Part shown: one piece after another, positions 17,028-26,433 of the stretch
How positions within the stretch are numbered: the stretch's first letter is position 1
Layout of the letters: the number at the start of each line of letters is the position of its first letter
Source of the DNA: an uncultured Acidovorax sp.
Lineage (GTDB): Bacteria > Pseudomonadota > Gammaproteobacteria > Burkholderiales > Burkholderiaceae_C
Direction: 5' to 3'
Assembly (NCBI GenBank): GCA_913774955.1
Contig: CAJYKV010000001.1
Location: 1-64,000 of the forward strand
DNA length: 64,000 nucleotides
Position numbers and translations under genes: made by a program
The notes under the pieces: generated by a model
What the model was told of the DNA's origin: nothing
Database searches by the model: none
Seen by the model: only the letters and a program-made list of their open reading frames with translations

Positions 17028-18029
17028 ATGACCCCTGCTCAGCCCCTGTCCCTCCACATCGTCGTCTATCCCGGCTTCAAGGCCCTGGAAGCCGTGGGCC
17101 CGCTCTCGGTCTTCCACTACGCGAACGTGCACCTGGTGCGCCGCGGCCGGTCCGAGGGCTATGCCGTGGCAGTGGCGGCGCAGGCGCGCGGCACGGTGCG
17201 CTCCGATACGCTGATGGCGCTGGAGGCCACCGAAGCGCTCGGCGACGGGCTGGGAGGGCAGGGCGGGGTGCTGCCCGACACGGCGCTGCTCGTGGGCGCG
17301 CGCGACATCGAGGGCGCGCTGGCCGCCTCGCCCGCCATCGTGGACTGGGCGCGCGCCGCCGGCCCGCGCGTGCGGCGCATGGTGGCGCTCTGTTCCGGCA
17401 GCTTCTTCCTGGCCGCCGCGGGCCTGCTCGACGGCCGCCGCGCCGCCACCCACTGGGGCGTCGCGGCGCGGCTGCAGGCCCTGCACCCGGCCGTGGCGGT
17501 GGACCCGGACGCGATCTACGTGCGCGACGGGCATCTGTGGACCTCCGCGGGCGTCACCGCGGGCATCGACCTCGCCCTGGCGCTGGTGGAGGAGGACTAC
17601 GGCCATGCGCTCGCGCTGGAGGTCGCGCGCGACATGGTCATGTACCTCAAGCGTCCGGGCGGCCAGTCGCAGTTCAGCGTGCAGCTCGCCAGCCAGGCCA
17701 CCGCCCACCGCGGCATGCAGGACGTGCAGGCCTGGGCGCTGGAGCATTTGTCCGAGCCGCTCACGCTGCAGGTGCTGGCCGGCCGCGCCGCCATGAGCGA
17801 GCGCCACTTCCGGCGCGTGTTCGCGCAGGAGACCGGCCGCACGCCCTCCGCCTTCATCGAATCCGCCCGGCTGGAAGCCGCGCGCCGGCTGCTCGAATCC
17901 GAGGCCGCGCTGCCGCTCAAGACCGTGGCCGCACGCGTGGGCCTGGGCTCCGAGCAGGCGCTGCGGCATCTGTTCCTGCGGCACCTGGGCATTCCGCCGC
18001 AGGCGTACCGGGAGCGCTTCGGCGATTGA
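17028..18029 (+). CDS. GlxA-type regulator (DJ-1/PfpI domain plus AraC HTH)
   Basis: A 333-residue two-domain regulator. Residues ~1-190 form a DJ-1/PfpI-like domain (HIVVYPGFKALEAVGPLSVF, nucleophile-elbow-like ALCSGSFFLAAAGLLDGRRA, TSAGVTAGIDLAL), and the C-terminal ~100 residues form an AraC-type double HTH (LTLQVLAGRAAMSERHFRRV). GlxA-type members such as GbdR and ArgR/CdhR respond to quaternary amines or amino acids; the DJ-1 part senses and is not usually enzymatic. The frame is open for 74 codons upstream, but ATG 17028 gives the family's normal start. It is followed one base later by a GNAT gene and is divergent from frmA. The ligand is unknown. Confidence 0.9.
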   Translation: MTPAQPLSLHIVVYPGFKALEAVGPLSVFHYANVHLVRRGRSEGYAVAVAAQARGTVRSDTLMALEATEALGDGLGGQGGVLPDTALLVGARDIEGALAASPAIVDWARAAGPRVRRMVALCSGSFFLAAAGLLDGRRAATHWGVAARLQALHPAVAVDPDAIYVRDGHLWTSAGVTAGIDLALALVEEDYGHALALEVARDMVMYLKRPGGQSQFSVQLASQATAHRGMQDVQAWALEHLSEPLTLQVLAGRAAMSERHFRRVFAQETGRTPSAFIESARLEAARRLLESEAALPLKTVAARVGLGSEQALRHLFLRHLGIPPQAYRERFGD

Positions 18030-18038
18030 GTGATCACC

Positions 18039-18605
18039 ATGCCATCCACTGCTTTCGCCGATACCCAGCTCCGCACGCCCCGCTGCATCCTGCGCCCGTT
18101 CCGGCCGGCCGATCTGGCCGGTGTCTTCGAAGGCCTGGGCGACCCCCGCGTCGTCGAGCATTACGGCGTGCGCTATGCCACGCTGGAGGGCACCACCGAG
18201 CAATTGGATTGGTACGCCCGCATCCAGCGGGAAGGCACGGGCCAGTGGTGGTGCATCTGCCTGGCGGAGGCCTCCGACCGGCTGATCGGCGCCTGCGGCG
18301 TCAACGACATCGACCGCGAACACCGCCGGGCCGAGATCGGCTACTGGCTGCTGCCGGCGTACTGGGGCCGTGGCCTGGCCCGCGAGGCCGTGGCCGAAGC
18401 GCTCCGCCATGCGTTCGCGCACCTGGCCATCCACCGCATCGGTGCCGACGTGGACATGGAAAACCACGCCAGCGCGGCATTGCTGGCAGCGCTGGGGTTC
18501 ACGCGCGAGGGCGTCCGGCGCGGCTACGAAATGAAAGACGGACGGCCGATCGACCTGCAGCTGTTCTCGCTGCTCGCGACGGACGGTGCCGCCCGGACGG
18601 TGTAG
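18039..18605 (+). CDS. GNAT-family N-acetyltransferase (RimJ/RimL-like)
   Basis: A 188-residue acetyltransferase with the RimJ/RimL-type opening (LRTPRCILRPFRPADLAGVF), the central RRAEIGYWLLPAYWGRGLAREA motif A that binds acetyl-CoA, and the late N-H-A-S-A-A-L-L-A-A-L-GF motif. Proteins of this group acetylate protein N-termini, amino acids or antibiotics; the substrate is not apparent. It starts nine bases after the GlxA-type regulator stop (an in-frame GTG lies even closer, at 18030), so the pair is likely co-transcribed. It converges on the amidase gene, with 114 bp between the stops and no clear terminator. Confidence 0.86.
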   Translation: MPSTAFADTQLRTPRCILRPFRPADLAGVFEGLGDPRVVEHYGVRYATLEGTTEQLDWYARIQREGTGQWWCICLAEASDRLIGACGVNDIDREHRRAEIGYWLLPAYWGRGLAREAVAEALRHAFAHLAIHRIGADVDMENHASAALLAALGFTREGVRRGYEMKDGRPIDLQLFSLLATDGAARTV

Positions 18606-18719
18606 CCGGTCACAGCCACGGGGCTGCGGATGTCTTCCCGGGGGCACGCATCGCCCGCACAGGGCAGGGCGGGCGAGGGGCCGTGCACCGGGTGGGCCCC
18701 AGCGGTCACCGCGCGAGGT

Positions 18720-20150
18720 TCACGCGCCCTGCAGGCAGGCTTCCACGGCGCGGCCCACCTGGAAGATGCGCGCGTCGGCGCCGTGCAGGCCGCCCACCGA
18801 CAGGCCGACCGGCAGCTCGCCGGGCCCCTGGCACGGAATCGACAGCGCACAGCCGTCCAGGAAGTTGAGCACCGTGGTGTTGCGCAGCACCAGCCCGTTG
18901 GTGGCGATGAAGCGGGCCGTGTCCTCCTGCACGTCGGCCAGCAGCGGGGCGCGCACCGCCACCGTCGGCATCAGCCATGCGTCGAGGTCGCGCAGCCGCT
19001 CGCGGGCGCATGCCTGCAGCCGTGCGCGGGCGTCCAGCAGATCGATGTAGTCGGCCGCCGAGATCTGCGCGCCCCGGCGGATGCGCTGGGCCACGCGCGG
19101 GTCGTACTGTGCCTCCAGGGCCGGGTCGGCCAGCCGGGCCCGGTGCAGTTGCCAGGCCTCCGCCGCGACCAGGCCGCCGGCGGCATTGATCTGCGGCAGT
19201 CGATGCAGCTCCGGGAAACCGAAGCGCACGATGCGGGCGCCCGCGGCCGCCAGCCGGTCCAGTGCGCGCTCGAACGCCTCGGCCACCGCGGGCTCCGCGT
19301 CGTCCATCACGTAGTCCTCCGTCACGCCAAGCCGCAGGCCCGCGAGCGGTGCGGCCCGCGTGTCGAGCGCCTCGCCGCTCAGGATCGCATCGAGGATCGC
19401 GCAGCAATCGACGCTGCGCGCGATCGGCCCGGCCGAATCGAGGCTGCGCGAGAGGGGATAAGCCCCTGCCAGCGGCACGCGGCGTGCGGTGGGCTTGAAG
19501 CCGGTCAGGCCGCAGAAGGCCGCGGGGATGCGGATCGAGCCGCCCGTGTCGGTGCCCAGCGTTGCGGCGGCCAGGCCCAGCGCCACCGTCGCGGCACCGC
19601 CCGAGGTGGAACCCCCGGTGATCCGTGCGGGGTCGGCGGGATGCGCGGGGGTGCCGTGGTGCGGATTGAGCCCGAGGCCGGAAAAGGCGAACTCGCTCAT
19701 GCTGGTGCGCCCCAGCAGCACCGCGCCGGCTGCGCGCAGCCGCGCGACGGCTGGCGCATCGGCCGTGGCGGCGGGTTGATCGGCCATCACGCGGGCCCCG
19801 GCCCGTGTGACCTGGCCCTGGACATCGAACAGGTCCTTGACCGACACCGGCAGTCCCGCGAGCGGGGACGGTACATGCCCTGAAGCCCGCAGCGCGTCGC
19901 TGGCGGCGGCCGCCTGCAGCGCAGCCCCGGCATCGACCTCGCCCACGTACGCGCTGCCGCCAGCGGCCCGGTAGGCGGCGATGCGCGCCAGGGCGTCCTC
20001 CACCAGCGAGACGCTGGTGGCCGCTCCAGAAGCTAGCGCGGTGGCGCATTCGCGCAGCGTGGGGGCTTCGGTGCGGGATGTGTGAGCGCGGGCGAAGGTG
20101 GTGGCAACCGGGGCGTCGGCGGGAGAAGGGACAGGAGCGCTAGCGTTCAT
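18720..20150 (-). CDS. Amidase-signature family hydrolase
   Basis: A 476-residue amidase-signature enzyme with the full Ser-cisSer-Lys triad: Lys105 (GLPVSVKDLFDV), Ser181 in the GGSTSGG loop and nucleophile Ser205 in GTDTGGSIRIPA. The 24-residue spacing between the two serines matches characterised members. These cytosolic enzymes hydrolyse carboxamides; subclasses include GatA and catabolic amidases. Length and lack of gatB/gatC neighbours argue against the tRNA amidotransferase role. It stands alone between a GNAT gene and the TCA cluster, so no substrate can be inferred. Confidence 0.9.
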   Translation of the reverse strand: MNASAPVPSPADAPVATTFARAHTSRTEAPTLRECATALASGAATSVSLVEDALARIAAYRAAGGSAYVGEVDAGAALQAAAASDALRASGHVPSPLAGLPVSVKDLFDVQGQVTRAGARVMADQPAATADAPAVARLRAAGAVLLGRTSMSEFAFSGLGLNPHHGTPAHPADPARITGGSTSGGAATVALGLAAATLGTDTGGSIRIPAAFCGLTGFKPTARRVPLAGAYPLSRSLDSAGPIARSVDCCAILDAILSGEALDTRAAPLAGLRLGVTEDYVMDDAEPAVAEAFERALDRLAAAGARIVRFGFPELHRLPQINAAGGLVAAEAWQLHRARLADPALEAQYDPRVAQRIRRGAQISAADYIDLLDARARLQACARERLRDLDAWLMPTVAVRAPLLADVQEDTARFIATNGLVLRNTTVLNFLDGCALSIPCQGPGELPVGLSVGGLHGADARIFQVGRAVEACLQGA

Positions 20151-20293
20151 CGGTCGAATTCCAGGATTTCGGATCGTTCATAGCGTAGCGCCGATCAGCG
20201 GTGGCCACCGCTTCTCTGCGACACCGGCTTTGTCCGCAGCGAATGCCGCAGTCTGCCCGCGCGCGCTGCAGGATCACGCCAGCGCCGTCCATG

Positions 20294-20332
20294 AAAAAAC
20301 CGCCGCGGAGGGAGCCCTCCGGCGGCGGTTTC
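20294..20332 (-). terminator. Rho-independent terminator behind gltA
   Basis: On the minus strand a GC-rich stem (CCGCCGC...GCGGCGG outer arms with GGAGGG/CCCTCC inside and a 2-base loop, 20300-20329) is followed by six U residues (20299-20294). It lies about 50 bp beyond the gltA stop and closes the sdhCDAB-sdhE-gltA operon. A short U-run also exists on the other strand, so it may block rightward transcription too. Confidence 0.85.
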
Positions 20333-20378
20333 GTTCTGTCGGCCGGCATCGCAGCTTTTCGGCCGCGCCCTCACGGCA

Positions 20379-21689
20379 TCAGCGCTGGGCGATCGGCTTG
20401 ACCGTGCGGGCTTCGGCGCCCACGAACAGCTGGCGGGGACGGCCGATCTTGTACTCGGGGTCGCCGATCATTTCGTTCAGCTGGGCGATCCAGCCGACGG
20501 TGCGGGCCAGCGCGAAGATGCCGGTGAACAGGTTCACGGGGATGCCGATGGCGCGCTGCACGATGCCGGAATAGAAGTCGACGTTCGGGTAGAGCTTGCG
20601 CTGCACGAAGTAGTCGTCTTCCAGGGCGATCTTCTCGAGCTGCTTGGCCAGCGCGAACAGCGGGTCCTTTTCCAGGCCCAGCTCGGCCAGCACTTCATTG
20701 CAGGTTTCCTGCATGAGCTTGGCGCGCGGGTCGTAGTTCTTGTACACGCGGTGGCCGAAGCCCATCAGCTTGACGCCGGAGTTCTTGTCCTTGACCTGCT
20801 TGATGAACTCGCCGATCTTCTCCACGCCGCCCTGGGCCTGGATGTCGTGCAGCATGTTCAGCGCCGCTTCGTTGGCGCCGCCGTGGGCGGGGCCCCAGAG
20901 GCAGGCCACGCCGGCCGCGATGGCAGCGAACGGGTTCGTGCCGGACGAACCGCACAGGCGCACCGTGGAGGTGGAGGCGTTCTGCTCGTGGTCGGCGTGC
21001 AGGATGAAGATGCGGTCGAGCGCGCGCTCGAGCACCGGGTTGACCTTGTACTCTTCGCAGGGCGTGCCGAACATCATGCGCAGGAAGTTGCCGGCGTAGC
21101 TCAGGTCGTTCTGCGGGTACATGTACGGCTGGCCCACGCCGTACTTGTAGGCCATGGCGACCAGCGTCGGCATCTTGGCGATCAGGCGGATGGCCGAGAT
21201 CTCGCGGTGCTGCGGGTTGTTGATGTCGGTGCTGTCGTGGTAGAAGGCCGACAGGGCGCCCACCAGGCCGGTCAGCACGGCCATCGGGTGCGCGTCACGG
21301 CGGAAGCCGCGCAGGAAGAACTGCATCTGCTCGTTGACCATCGTGTGCTTGGTCACGCTGTCGCTGAATTCCTGCTTCTGCGTGGCGTTGGGCAGCTCGC
21401 CCTTCAGCAGCAGGTAGCAGGTTTCGAGGTAGTCGCAGTTCGTGGCGAGCTGCTCGATCGGGTAGCCGCGGTACAGCAGCTCGCCCTTGTCGCCATCGAT
21501 GTAGGTGATCGACGACTGGCAGGCGGCCGTGGACAGGAAGCCCGGGTCGTACGTGAACATGCCCGTCTGGGCGTAGAGCTTGCGGATGTCCACCACGTCC
21601 GGACCCACGCTGCCGTGGTACACGGGCAATTCGACGCTCGGGCTGCCATTGCTGAACGAGAGCGTTGCTTTGTTGTCTGCCAGTTTCAT
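20379..21689 (-). CDS. gltA: Citrate synthase (type II)
   Basis: A 436-residue citrate synthase condensing acetyl-CoA with oxaloacetate. Catalytic residues are visible in [12 protein letters not shown] (His), [13 protein letters not shown] (His) and YPNVDFYSG (Asp). The N-terminal beta-rich domain ([28 protein letters not shown]) marks the hexameric, usually NADH-inhibited, Gram-negative type. ATG 21689 has AAGGAA upstream; a start 12 codons earlier would overlap sdhE. It is the last gene of the sdh operon, 25 bp behind sdhE. The short paralogue at 7918 is a different enzyme type. Confidence 0.97.
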   Translation of the reverse strand: MKLADNKATLSFSNGSPSVELPVYHGSVGPDVVDIRKLYAQTGMFTYDPGFLSTAACQSSITYIDGDKGELLYRGYPIEQLATNCDYLETCYLLLKGELPNATQKQEFSDSVTKHTMVNEQMQFFLRGFRRDAHPMAVLTGLVGALSAFYHDSTDINNPQHREISAIRLIAKMPTLVAMAYKYGVGQPYMYPQNDLSYAGNFLRMMFGTPCEEYKVNPVLERALDRIFILHADHEQNASTSTVRLCGSSGTNPFAAIAAGVACLWGPAHGGANEAALNMLHDIQAQGGVEKIGEFIKQVKDKNSGVKLMGFGHRVYKNYDPRAKLMQETCNEVLAELGLEKDPLFALAKQLEKIALEDDYFVQRKLYPNVDFYSGIVQRAIGIPVNLFTGIFALARTVGWIAQLNEMIGDPEYKIGRPRQLFVGAEARTVKPIAQR

Positions 21690-21714
21690 TTCGAGTTTCC
21701 TTGGGTGGTAGTAG

Positions 21715-22008
21715 TTAGCCCGCAAGCGGAGGGGTTGCCGGCGCGCGGTGGCGCAGCAGTTCGAGCACTTCCCTGACCTCGGCGGTGTCGGCTTCGCCCT
21801 GTGGTTCCTTGCGCCGCAGCAGCAGGTCCAGCAGGTCGTTGTCGGCGAGGTCCATCAGGGTGGTGATGCCCTGTGCCTGGCGATGCGTCAGGCGGGAGCC
21901 ATGGTTGGCGAAGAACTGCTCGATGAAGAGGTCGTTCTCCACCAGGCCCCGGCGGCAGCGCCACCGGAGCTTGGCGACTTCACGGTCGTCGAGCACGTCT
22001 TCGGCCAT
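21715..22008 (-). CDS. sdhE: Succinate dehydrogenase assembly factor SdhE
   Basis: A 97-residue protein of the SdhE/YgfY (succinate dehydrogenase flavinylation factor) family. The family motif R-G-x-x-E-x-D is present as [20 protein letters not shown], and the small helical fold length fits. It promotes covalent attachment of FAD to SdhA. ATG 22008 is used rather than a TTG two codons upstream. It lies 8 bp behind sdhB and 25 bp ahead of gltA within the operon. Confidence 0.93.
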   Translation of the reverse strand: MAEDVLDDREVAKLRWRCRRGLVENDLFIEQFFANHGSRLTHRQAQGITTLMDLADNDLLDLLLRRKEPQGEADTAEVREVLELLRHRAPATPPLAG

Positions 22009-22016
22009 GTGCAAAG

Positions 22017-22718
22017 TCAGACGGCGCGGCGCACCATCAGTTCCTTGATCTTACCGATGGCCTTCGTCGGGTTGAGTCCCTTCGGGCACACGTCCACGCA
22101 GTTCATGATGGTGTGGCAGCGGAAGAGGCGGTAGGGATCTTCCAGGTTGTCCAGGCGCGCGCCCGTGGCTTCGTCGCGGCTGTCGGCGATGAAGCGGTAG
22201 GCCTGCAGCAGGCCGGCGGGCCCCACGAACTTGTCGGGGTTCCACCAGAAGCTGGGGCAGCTGGTCGAGCAGCTCGCGCACAGGATGCACTCGTACAGGC
22301 CGTTCAGCTCGTCGCGTTCCTCGGGGGACTGCAGGCGCTCGCGCTCGGGCGCGATGCCTTCCGTGATGAGGTAGGGCTTGATGGAGTGGTACTGCTTGAA
22401 GAACTGCGTCATGTCCACGATCAGGTCGCGGATCACGGGCAGGCCCGGCAGCGGCTTGAGCACGATCGTGCCCTTGAGCGTGTTCATGTTGGTCAGGCAC
22501 GCCAGGCCGTTCTTGCCGTTGATGTTCATCGCGTCGGAGCCGCAGACGCCTTCGCGGCAGGAGCGGCGGAACGAGATGGACGGGTCCTGCGCCTTCAGCT
22601 TGATGAGCGCGTCGAGCAGCATGCGCTCGTGGCCGTCGAGTTCGATCTCGACGGTCTGCATGTAGGGCTTGGCGTCCTTGTCCGGATCGTAGCGGTAGAT
22701 TTGAAAGGTGCGCTTCAT
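22017..22718 (-). CDS. sdhB: Succinate dehydrogenase iron-sulfur subunit
   Basis: A 233-residue subunit with the [2Fe-2S] ligands in SCREGVCGSDAM and a later Cys, the [4Fe-4S]/[3Fe-4S] ligands in CILCASCSTSCPSFWW, and CHTIMNCVDVCPKGL. It passes electrons from the SdhA flavin to ubiquinone bound at SdhC/SdhD on the inner membrane. It lies 30 bp downstream of sdhA. Confidence 0.97.
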   Translation of the reverse strand: MKRTFQIYRYDPDKDAKPYMQTVEIELDGHERMLLDALIKLKAQDPSISFRRSCREGVCGSDAMNINGKNGLACLTNMNTLKGTIVLKPLPGLPVIRDLIVDMTQFFKQYHSIKPYLITEGIAPERERLQSPEERDELNGLYECILCASCSTSCPSFWWNPDKFVGPAGLLQAYRFIADSRDEATGARLDNLEDPYRLFRCHTIMNCVDVCPKGLNPTKAIGKIKELMVRRAV

Positions 22719-22748
22719 GGTGGTGTCTCGTGGGTTCTCGTGGGCGTA

Positions 22749-24557
22749 TCAGAACGTGCGGACCTTGGGCGGCACGCTGTCCACGGTCAGGGGCTGGAGG
22801 TTCACGGGCTTGTAGGTGAGGCTGTTGCTCTCGCTGTGCCACAGCGTGTGCTTCATCCATTCCTTGTCGTTGCGGCCCAGCGGGAAGTCGGGGTGGTCGG
22901 CCGGGTGCTCGTAGTCGTACACCGTGTGCGCGCCGCGGCATTCCTTGCGGGCGGCGGCCGAGACCATCGTCGCCTGGGCGACCTCGATCAGGTTGTCCAC
23001 TTCCAGCGCTTCCATGCGCGCCGTGTTCCACACCTTGGACTTGTCCTTCAGCGTGATCGCGCCCACGCGCTCGCGGATCGCGTTGATCTTCACGACGCCT
23101 TCGTCCATGCCTTCCTGCGTGCGGAACACGCCGGCGTGCTGCTGCATCGATGCGCGGATGTCGTTGGCGATGTCCTGGGCGTAGATGCCCTGGTTGGAGT
23201 CCTGGAGCTGGTTCAGGCGGGCCAGGGTGCGCTCGGCGCCGTCGGCCGGTAGCGGCTTGTGCTCGCCGCTGTTCTTGACCATCTCGACGATGTGGCGGCC
23301 GGCGGACTTGCCGAACACCAGCAGGTCGAGCAGCGAGTTCGTGCCCAGGCGGTTCGCGCCGTGCACCGACACGCAGGAGCATTCGCCCACCGCGTAGAGG
23401 CCGTTCACGACCTGGTTGTGCACGCCGCCGTTCTGGATCACGACCTGGCCGTTGATGTTCGTCGGGATGCCGCCCATCTGGTAGTGGATGGTCGGCACGA
23501 CCGGGATAGGCTCCTTCGTGATGTCCACGTTGGCGAAGTTCACGCCGATCTCGTACACCGATGGCAGGCGCTTGTGGATCGTGTCCGCGCCCAGGTGGTC
23601 GAGCTTGAGCAGCACGTAGTCCTTGTTGGGACCGCAGCCGCGGCCTTCCTTGATTTCCTGGTCCATCGAGCGCGAGACGAAGTCGCGCGGTGCCAGGTCT
23701 TTCAGGGTGGGCGCGTAGCGCTCCATGAAGCGCTCGCCGTTGCTGTTGAGCAGGATGGCGCCTTCACCGCGGCAGCCTTCGGTCAGCAGCACGCCCGCGC
23801 CGGCCACGCCGGTGGGGTGGAACTGCCAGAACTCCATGTCCTGCAGCGGGATGCCGGCCCGTGCCGCCATCCCCAGGCCGTCGCCGGTGTTGATGAATGC
23901 GTTGGTGGAGGCCGCGAAGATGCGGCCCGCGCCGCCGGTGGCCAGCAGCACGGCCTTGGCCTGCAGGGCGTACAGCTCGCCGGTTTCCAGTTCGAGGGCC
24001 ATCACGCCGACCACGTCGCCGGAGGCGTCGCGGATCAGGTCGAGCGCCATCCATTCGACGAAGAAGTTCGTCTTGGCCTTCACGTTCTGCTGGTAGAGCG
24101 TGTGGAGCATGGCGTGGCCGGTGCGGTCGGCCGCGGCGCAGGCGCGCTGCACGGGCTTCTCGCCGTAGTTGGCGGTGTGGCCGCCGAAGGGGCGCTGGTA
24201 GATGGTGCCGTCCGGGTTGCGGTCGAACGGCATGCCGAAGTGCTCCAGCTCATACACCACCTTGGGTGCTTCGCGGCACATGAACTCGATGGCGTCCTGG
24301 TCGCCCAGCCAGTCGGAGCCCTTGATGGTGTCGTAGAAGTGGTAGTGCCAGTTGTCCTCGCTCATGTTGCCGAGGGAGGCCGACACGCCGCCCTGCGCCG
24401 CCACGGTGTGCGAGCGGGTCGGGAAGACCTTGGACAGCGAGGCCACGTTCAGGCCCGCGCGGGAGAGTTCCAGTGCGGCACGCATGCCGGAGCCGCCGGC
24501 GCCGACGATGACGACGTCGAACTTGCGCGTGGTGATGTTCGCTTTGGTGTAGCTCAT
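22749..24557 (-). CDS. sdhA: Succinate dehydrogenase flavoprotein subunit
   Basis: A 602-residue catalytic subunit oxidising succinate to fumarate. The N-terminal dinucleotide fold (FDVVIVGAGGSGMRAAL), the histidine that carries covalent FAD (PTRSHTVAAQGG) and the active-site HPTGVAG segment are all present. Length matches E. coli SdhA (588). The gene order C-D-A-B is standard for proteobacteria, and 32 bp separate it from sdhD. Confidence 0.97.
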   Translation of the reverse strand: MSYTKANITTRKFDVVIVGAGGSGMRAALELSRAGLNVASLSKVFPTRSHTVAAQGGVSASLGNMSEDNWHYHFYDTIKGSDWLGDQDAIEFMCREAPKVVYELEHFGMPFDRNPDGTIYQRPFGGHTANYGEKPVQRACAAADRTGHAMLHTLYQQNVKAKTNFFVEWMALDLIRDASGDVVGVMALELETGELYALQAKAVLLATGGAGRIFAASTNAFINTGDGLGMAARAGIPLQDMEFWQFHPTGVAGAGVLLTEGCRGEGAILLNSNGERFMERYAPTLKDLAPRDFVSRSMDQEIKEGRGCGPNKDYVLLKLDHLGADTIHKRLPSVYEIGVNFANVDITKEPIPVVPTIHYQMGGIPTNINGQVVIQNGGVHNQVVNGLYAVGECSCVSVHGANRLGTNSLLDLLVFGKSAGRHIVEMVKNSGEHKPLPADGAERTLARLNQLQDSNQGIYAQDIANDIRASMQQHAGVFRTQEGMDEGVVKINAIRERVGAITLKDKSKVWNTARMEALEVDNLIEVAQATMVSAAARKECRGAHTVYDYEHPADHPDFPLGRNDKEWMKHTLWHSESNSLTYKPVNLQPLTVDSVPPKVRTF

Positions 24558-24589
24558 TGTTGTGTGCTTTCAGTCGCGGGGTGATCGGA

Positions 24590-24955
24590 TCAGAGGCGCC
24601 AGAGGATCTGGATGCCCCAGCCGGCGCAGCCGACGAGCCAGAAGATCGTGAGCGCCTGCAGCGCGAGTCGCAGGCCGACGGGCTTGACGTAGTCCATCCA
24701 GACGTCGCGCATGCCGACCCAGGCGTGCCATGCGAGGCCGACGATGACGGAGAACGTGAGCACCTTCATCCACTGCGCGGCGAAGATGCCGGCCCAGCGG
24801 TCGTAGCCGATGGGGCCCTTGGTGAGCACCAGCTGCGCCAGCACGACGAGGGTGAAGACGGCCATCAGGGCCGCGGTGACGCGCTGGCTGAGCCAGTCGC
24901 GCGTGCCGTAGTGGGCACCGACGACGGTGCGCTTGGAGCCGTAGTTCACGGACAT
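24590..24955 (-). CDS. sdhD: Succinate dehydrogenase membrane anchor subunit
   Basis: A 121-residue membrane protein with three hydrophobic helices. The second helix carries the expected heme b ligand His in GLAWHAWVGMRDVWMDYV, also part of the quinone site. It anchors SdhAB with SdhC. The opening GAHYGTRDWLSQRVTAA is typical of betaproteobacterial SdhD. Confidence 0.94.
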   Translation of the reverse strand: MSVNYGSKRTVVGAHYGTRDWLSQRVTAALMAVFTLVVLAQLVLTKGPIGYDRWAGIFAAQWMKVLTFSVIVGLAWHAWVGMRDVWMDYVKPVGLRLALQALTIFWLVGCAGWGIQILWRL

Positions 24956-25012
24956 GGGGTGATCCTTGGAAATCGTTGGAATGGGGGAGGGCGGAGCGCC
25001 GGCCGGCGTGTA

Positions 25013-25447
25013 TCAGTACAGGCCGAAGAGCTTGGCGCCGAGAACCACGGTGAGGCCCAGGCTGATCACCAGCGTGGCCTTGGCCGACTTGGAGCCGAAA
25101 TCCTTGTTCACGGCGTCGTGGCTCACGTCCATCCAGAGGTGGCGCAGGCCCGCGGTGAAGTGGTGCAGGTAGGCCCAGATCAGGGCCAGGACCACGAGCT
25201 TGATGAACCAGCCGGGAATGAACGCCAGTCCCGCGCTGAAGGCCGAGGTGAACTTGCCGAACGAGATCTCCGACGACACGGAGGTGTCGAACATCCACAG
25301 CACGAAGGGCAGCAGCAGCAGCATGATCACGCCGCTGATCCGGTGCAGGATCGACACCCATCCCGCGGCCGGCAGGCGGTAGGTGGGCAGGTCCGTGAGG
25401 GCGTTGATGTTGCGGAATTCAGGCCGCTTTTTGGCAATCTCGGTCAT
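25013..25447 (-). CDS. sdhC: Succinate dehydrogenase cytochrome b556 subunit
   Basis: A 144-residue three-helix membrane subunit. The family signature RPEFRNINALTDLPTYRLP... SILHRISGV is present, and LHHFTAGLRHLWMD holds the heme-ligand His and quinone-site residues. It is the first gene of sdhCDAB-sdhE-gltA, transcribed leftward. Upstream at 25513-25523 lies a small perfect palindrome next to a TAGAAT hexamer that could be the operon's -10. Confidence 0.95.
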   Translation of the reverse strand: MTEIAKKRPEFRNINALTDLPTYRLPAAGWVSILHRISGVIMLLLLPFVLWMFDTSVSSEISFGKFTSAFSAGLAFIPGWFIKLVVLALIWAYLHHFTAGLRHLWMDVSHDAVNKDFGSKSAKATLVISLGLTVVLGAKLFGLY

Positions 25448-25506
25448 GGCGGTGGCTTTCGTGGATGTAACTGCTTTGTAATTTCGCGCAGGCGAAACAG
25501 CCCAAA

Positions 25507-25523
25507 ATTCTATTGCAATGCAA
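25507..25523 (-). promoter_or_regulatory. sdh operon upstream region: palindrome and -10-like hexamer
   Basis: TTGCAATGCAA (25513-25523) is a perfect 11-bp palindrome. It directly abuts ATTCTA (25507-25512), which reads TAGAAT on the minus strand and is a good -10 for sdhC, about 60 bp upstream of its start codon. No convincing -35 hexamer is seen at 16-17 bp, so an activator may be needed, or the palindrome is where one binds. Confidence 0.35.
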
Positions 25524-25600
25524 CAACGTAGAGCTTGTGGACGCTACGATTTCCTTCTTGCGGCATCCGGATGGCTGTACGGACCGGCCCGCGGAATGGT

Positions 25601-26392
25601 TCACTGCAGGGCATTGTGGTAGTGGTGCGTGTCCGTGCGGTAGAGCCCCCGGCGTAACTCCATCGGAACATCGTTGTAGGTGTAGGCGATGCGCTCTACG
25701 CTCAGCAGCGGGGTGGCGGGCGTGACCCCCAGCAGGGCGGCCTGCGCGGCGTCGGGCAGCACGGCGCGGATCTTCTCGTCCGCGCGCACCATGCGCACGC
25801 CGAAGTCGAGTTCGAACATCGCATAGGTGGGGCCCGGGTAGCCCGCGAGCCGCTCGGCCGTGAGGCCCTTGAAGGTCTGGCCCGGCAGCCAGATGTCCTC
25901 CAGGATCGTCGGCACCTCGGAGAACGCGAGGATGCGGCGGGCCATCACCACCGCGTCGCCGCTGCGCAGCGCCAGCGCGCGGGCCACGTCGGCGCTCGCG
26001 CGGGTGCGGCGGCAGTCGACGATGCGGCGCTGGGCCGGCCCTTCGTCGTCCGCGTCGCCCTCGTCGGGCTGCAGCTTCAGGAACCGGTACTGCACATGGC
26101 GTTCCGCATGCGTCGCCACGAAGGTGCCCTTGCCCTGGCGGCGCATCACGAGGTTCTCGGAGGCCAGCTCGTCGATCGCCTTGCGCACCGTGCCCTGGCT
26201 CACGCGGAAGCGGGCGGCCAGGTCCATCTCGCTCGGGATCGCCTCGCCGGGCTTCCATTCGCCCTGCTGCAGGCTCTGCAGGATGAGCCCCTTGATCTGC
26301 TGATAGAGCGGGCTGAAGGCCGGCGTCGGCGCACCCGGGCCGCCGGCCGTCGGGGCGGGGCTGTCGGAGGTGGCTGCCGGTGGGGTGGACAT
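25601..26392 (-). CDS. GntR-family regulator with UTRA domain (HutC subfamily)
   Basis: A 263-residue regulator with an N-terminal winged HTH (SPLYQQIKGLILQSL... PSEMDLAARFRVSQGTVRKAIDELASENLVMRRQGKGTFV) and a C-terminal UTRA ligand-binding domain. It lies between the sdh-gltA operon and the divergent mdh group, so it is the likely local controller of TCA-cycle gene expression. The palindrome in its own promoter (26440-26451) points to autoregulation. Some UTRA regulators respond to organic acids or sugar phosphates; the ligand here is unknown. The first ~25 residues are a proline/alanine-rich tail. Confidence 0.92.
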   Translation of the reverse strand: MSTPPAATSDSPAPTAGGPGAPTPAFSPLYQQIKGLILQSLQQGEWKPGEAIPSEMDLAARFRVSQGTVRKAIDELASENLVMRRQGKGTFVATHAERHVQYRFLKLQPDEGDADDEGPAQRRIVDCRRTRASADVARALALRSGDAVVMARRILAFSEVPTILEDIWLPGQTFKGLTAERLAGYPGPTYAMFELDFGVRMVRADEKIRAVLPDAAQAALLGVTPATPLLSVERIAYTYNDVPMELRRGLYRTDTHHYHNALQ

Positions 26393-26433
26393 GCGGATCG
26401 TGGGTGCTCGGGGCGCCGTTCGCGCCGGTCCGC

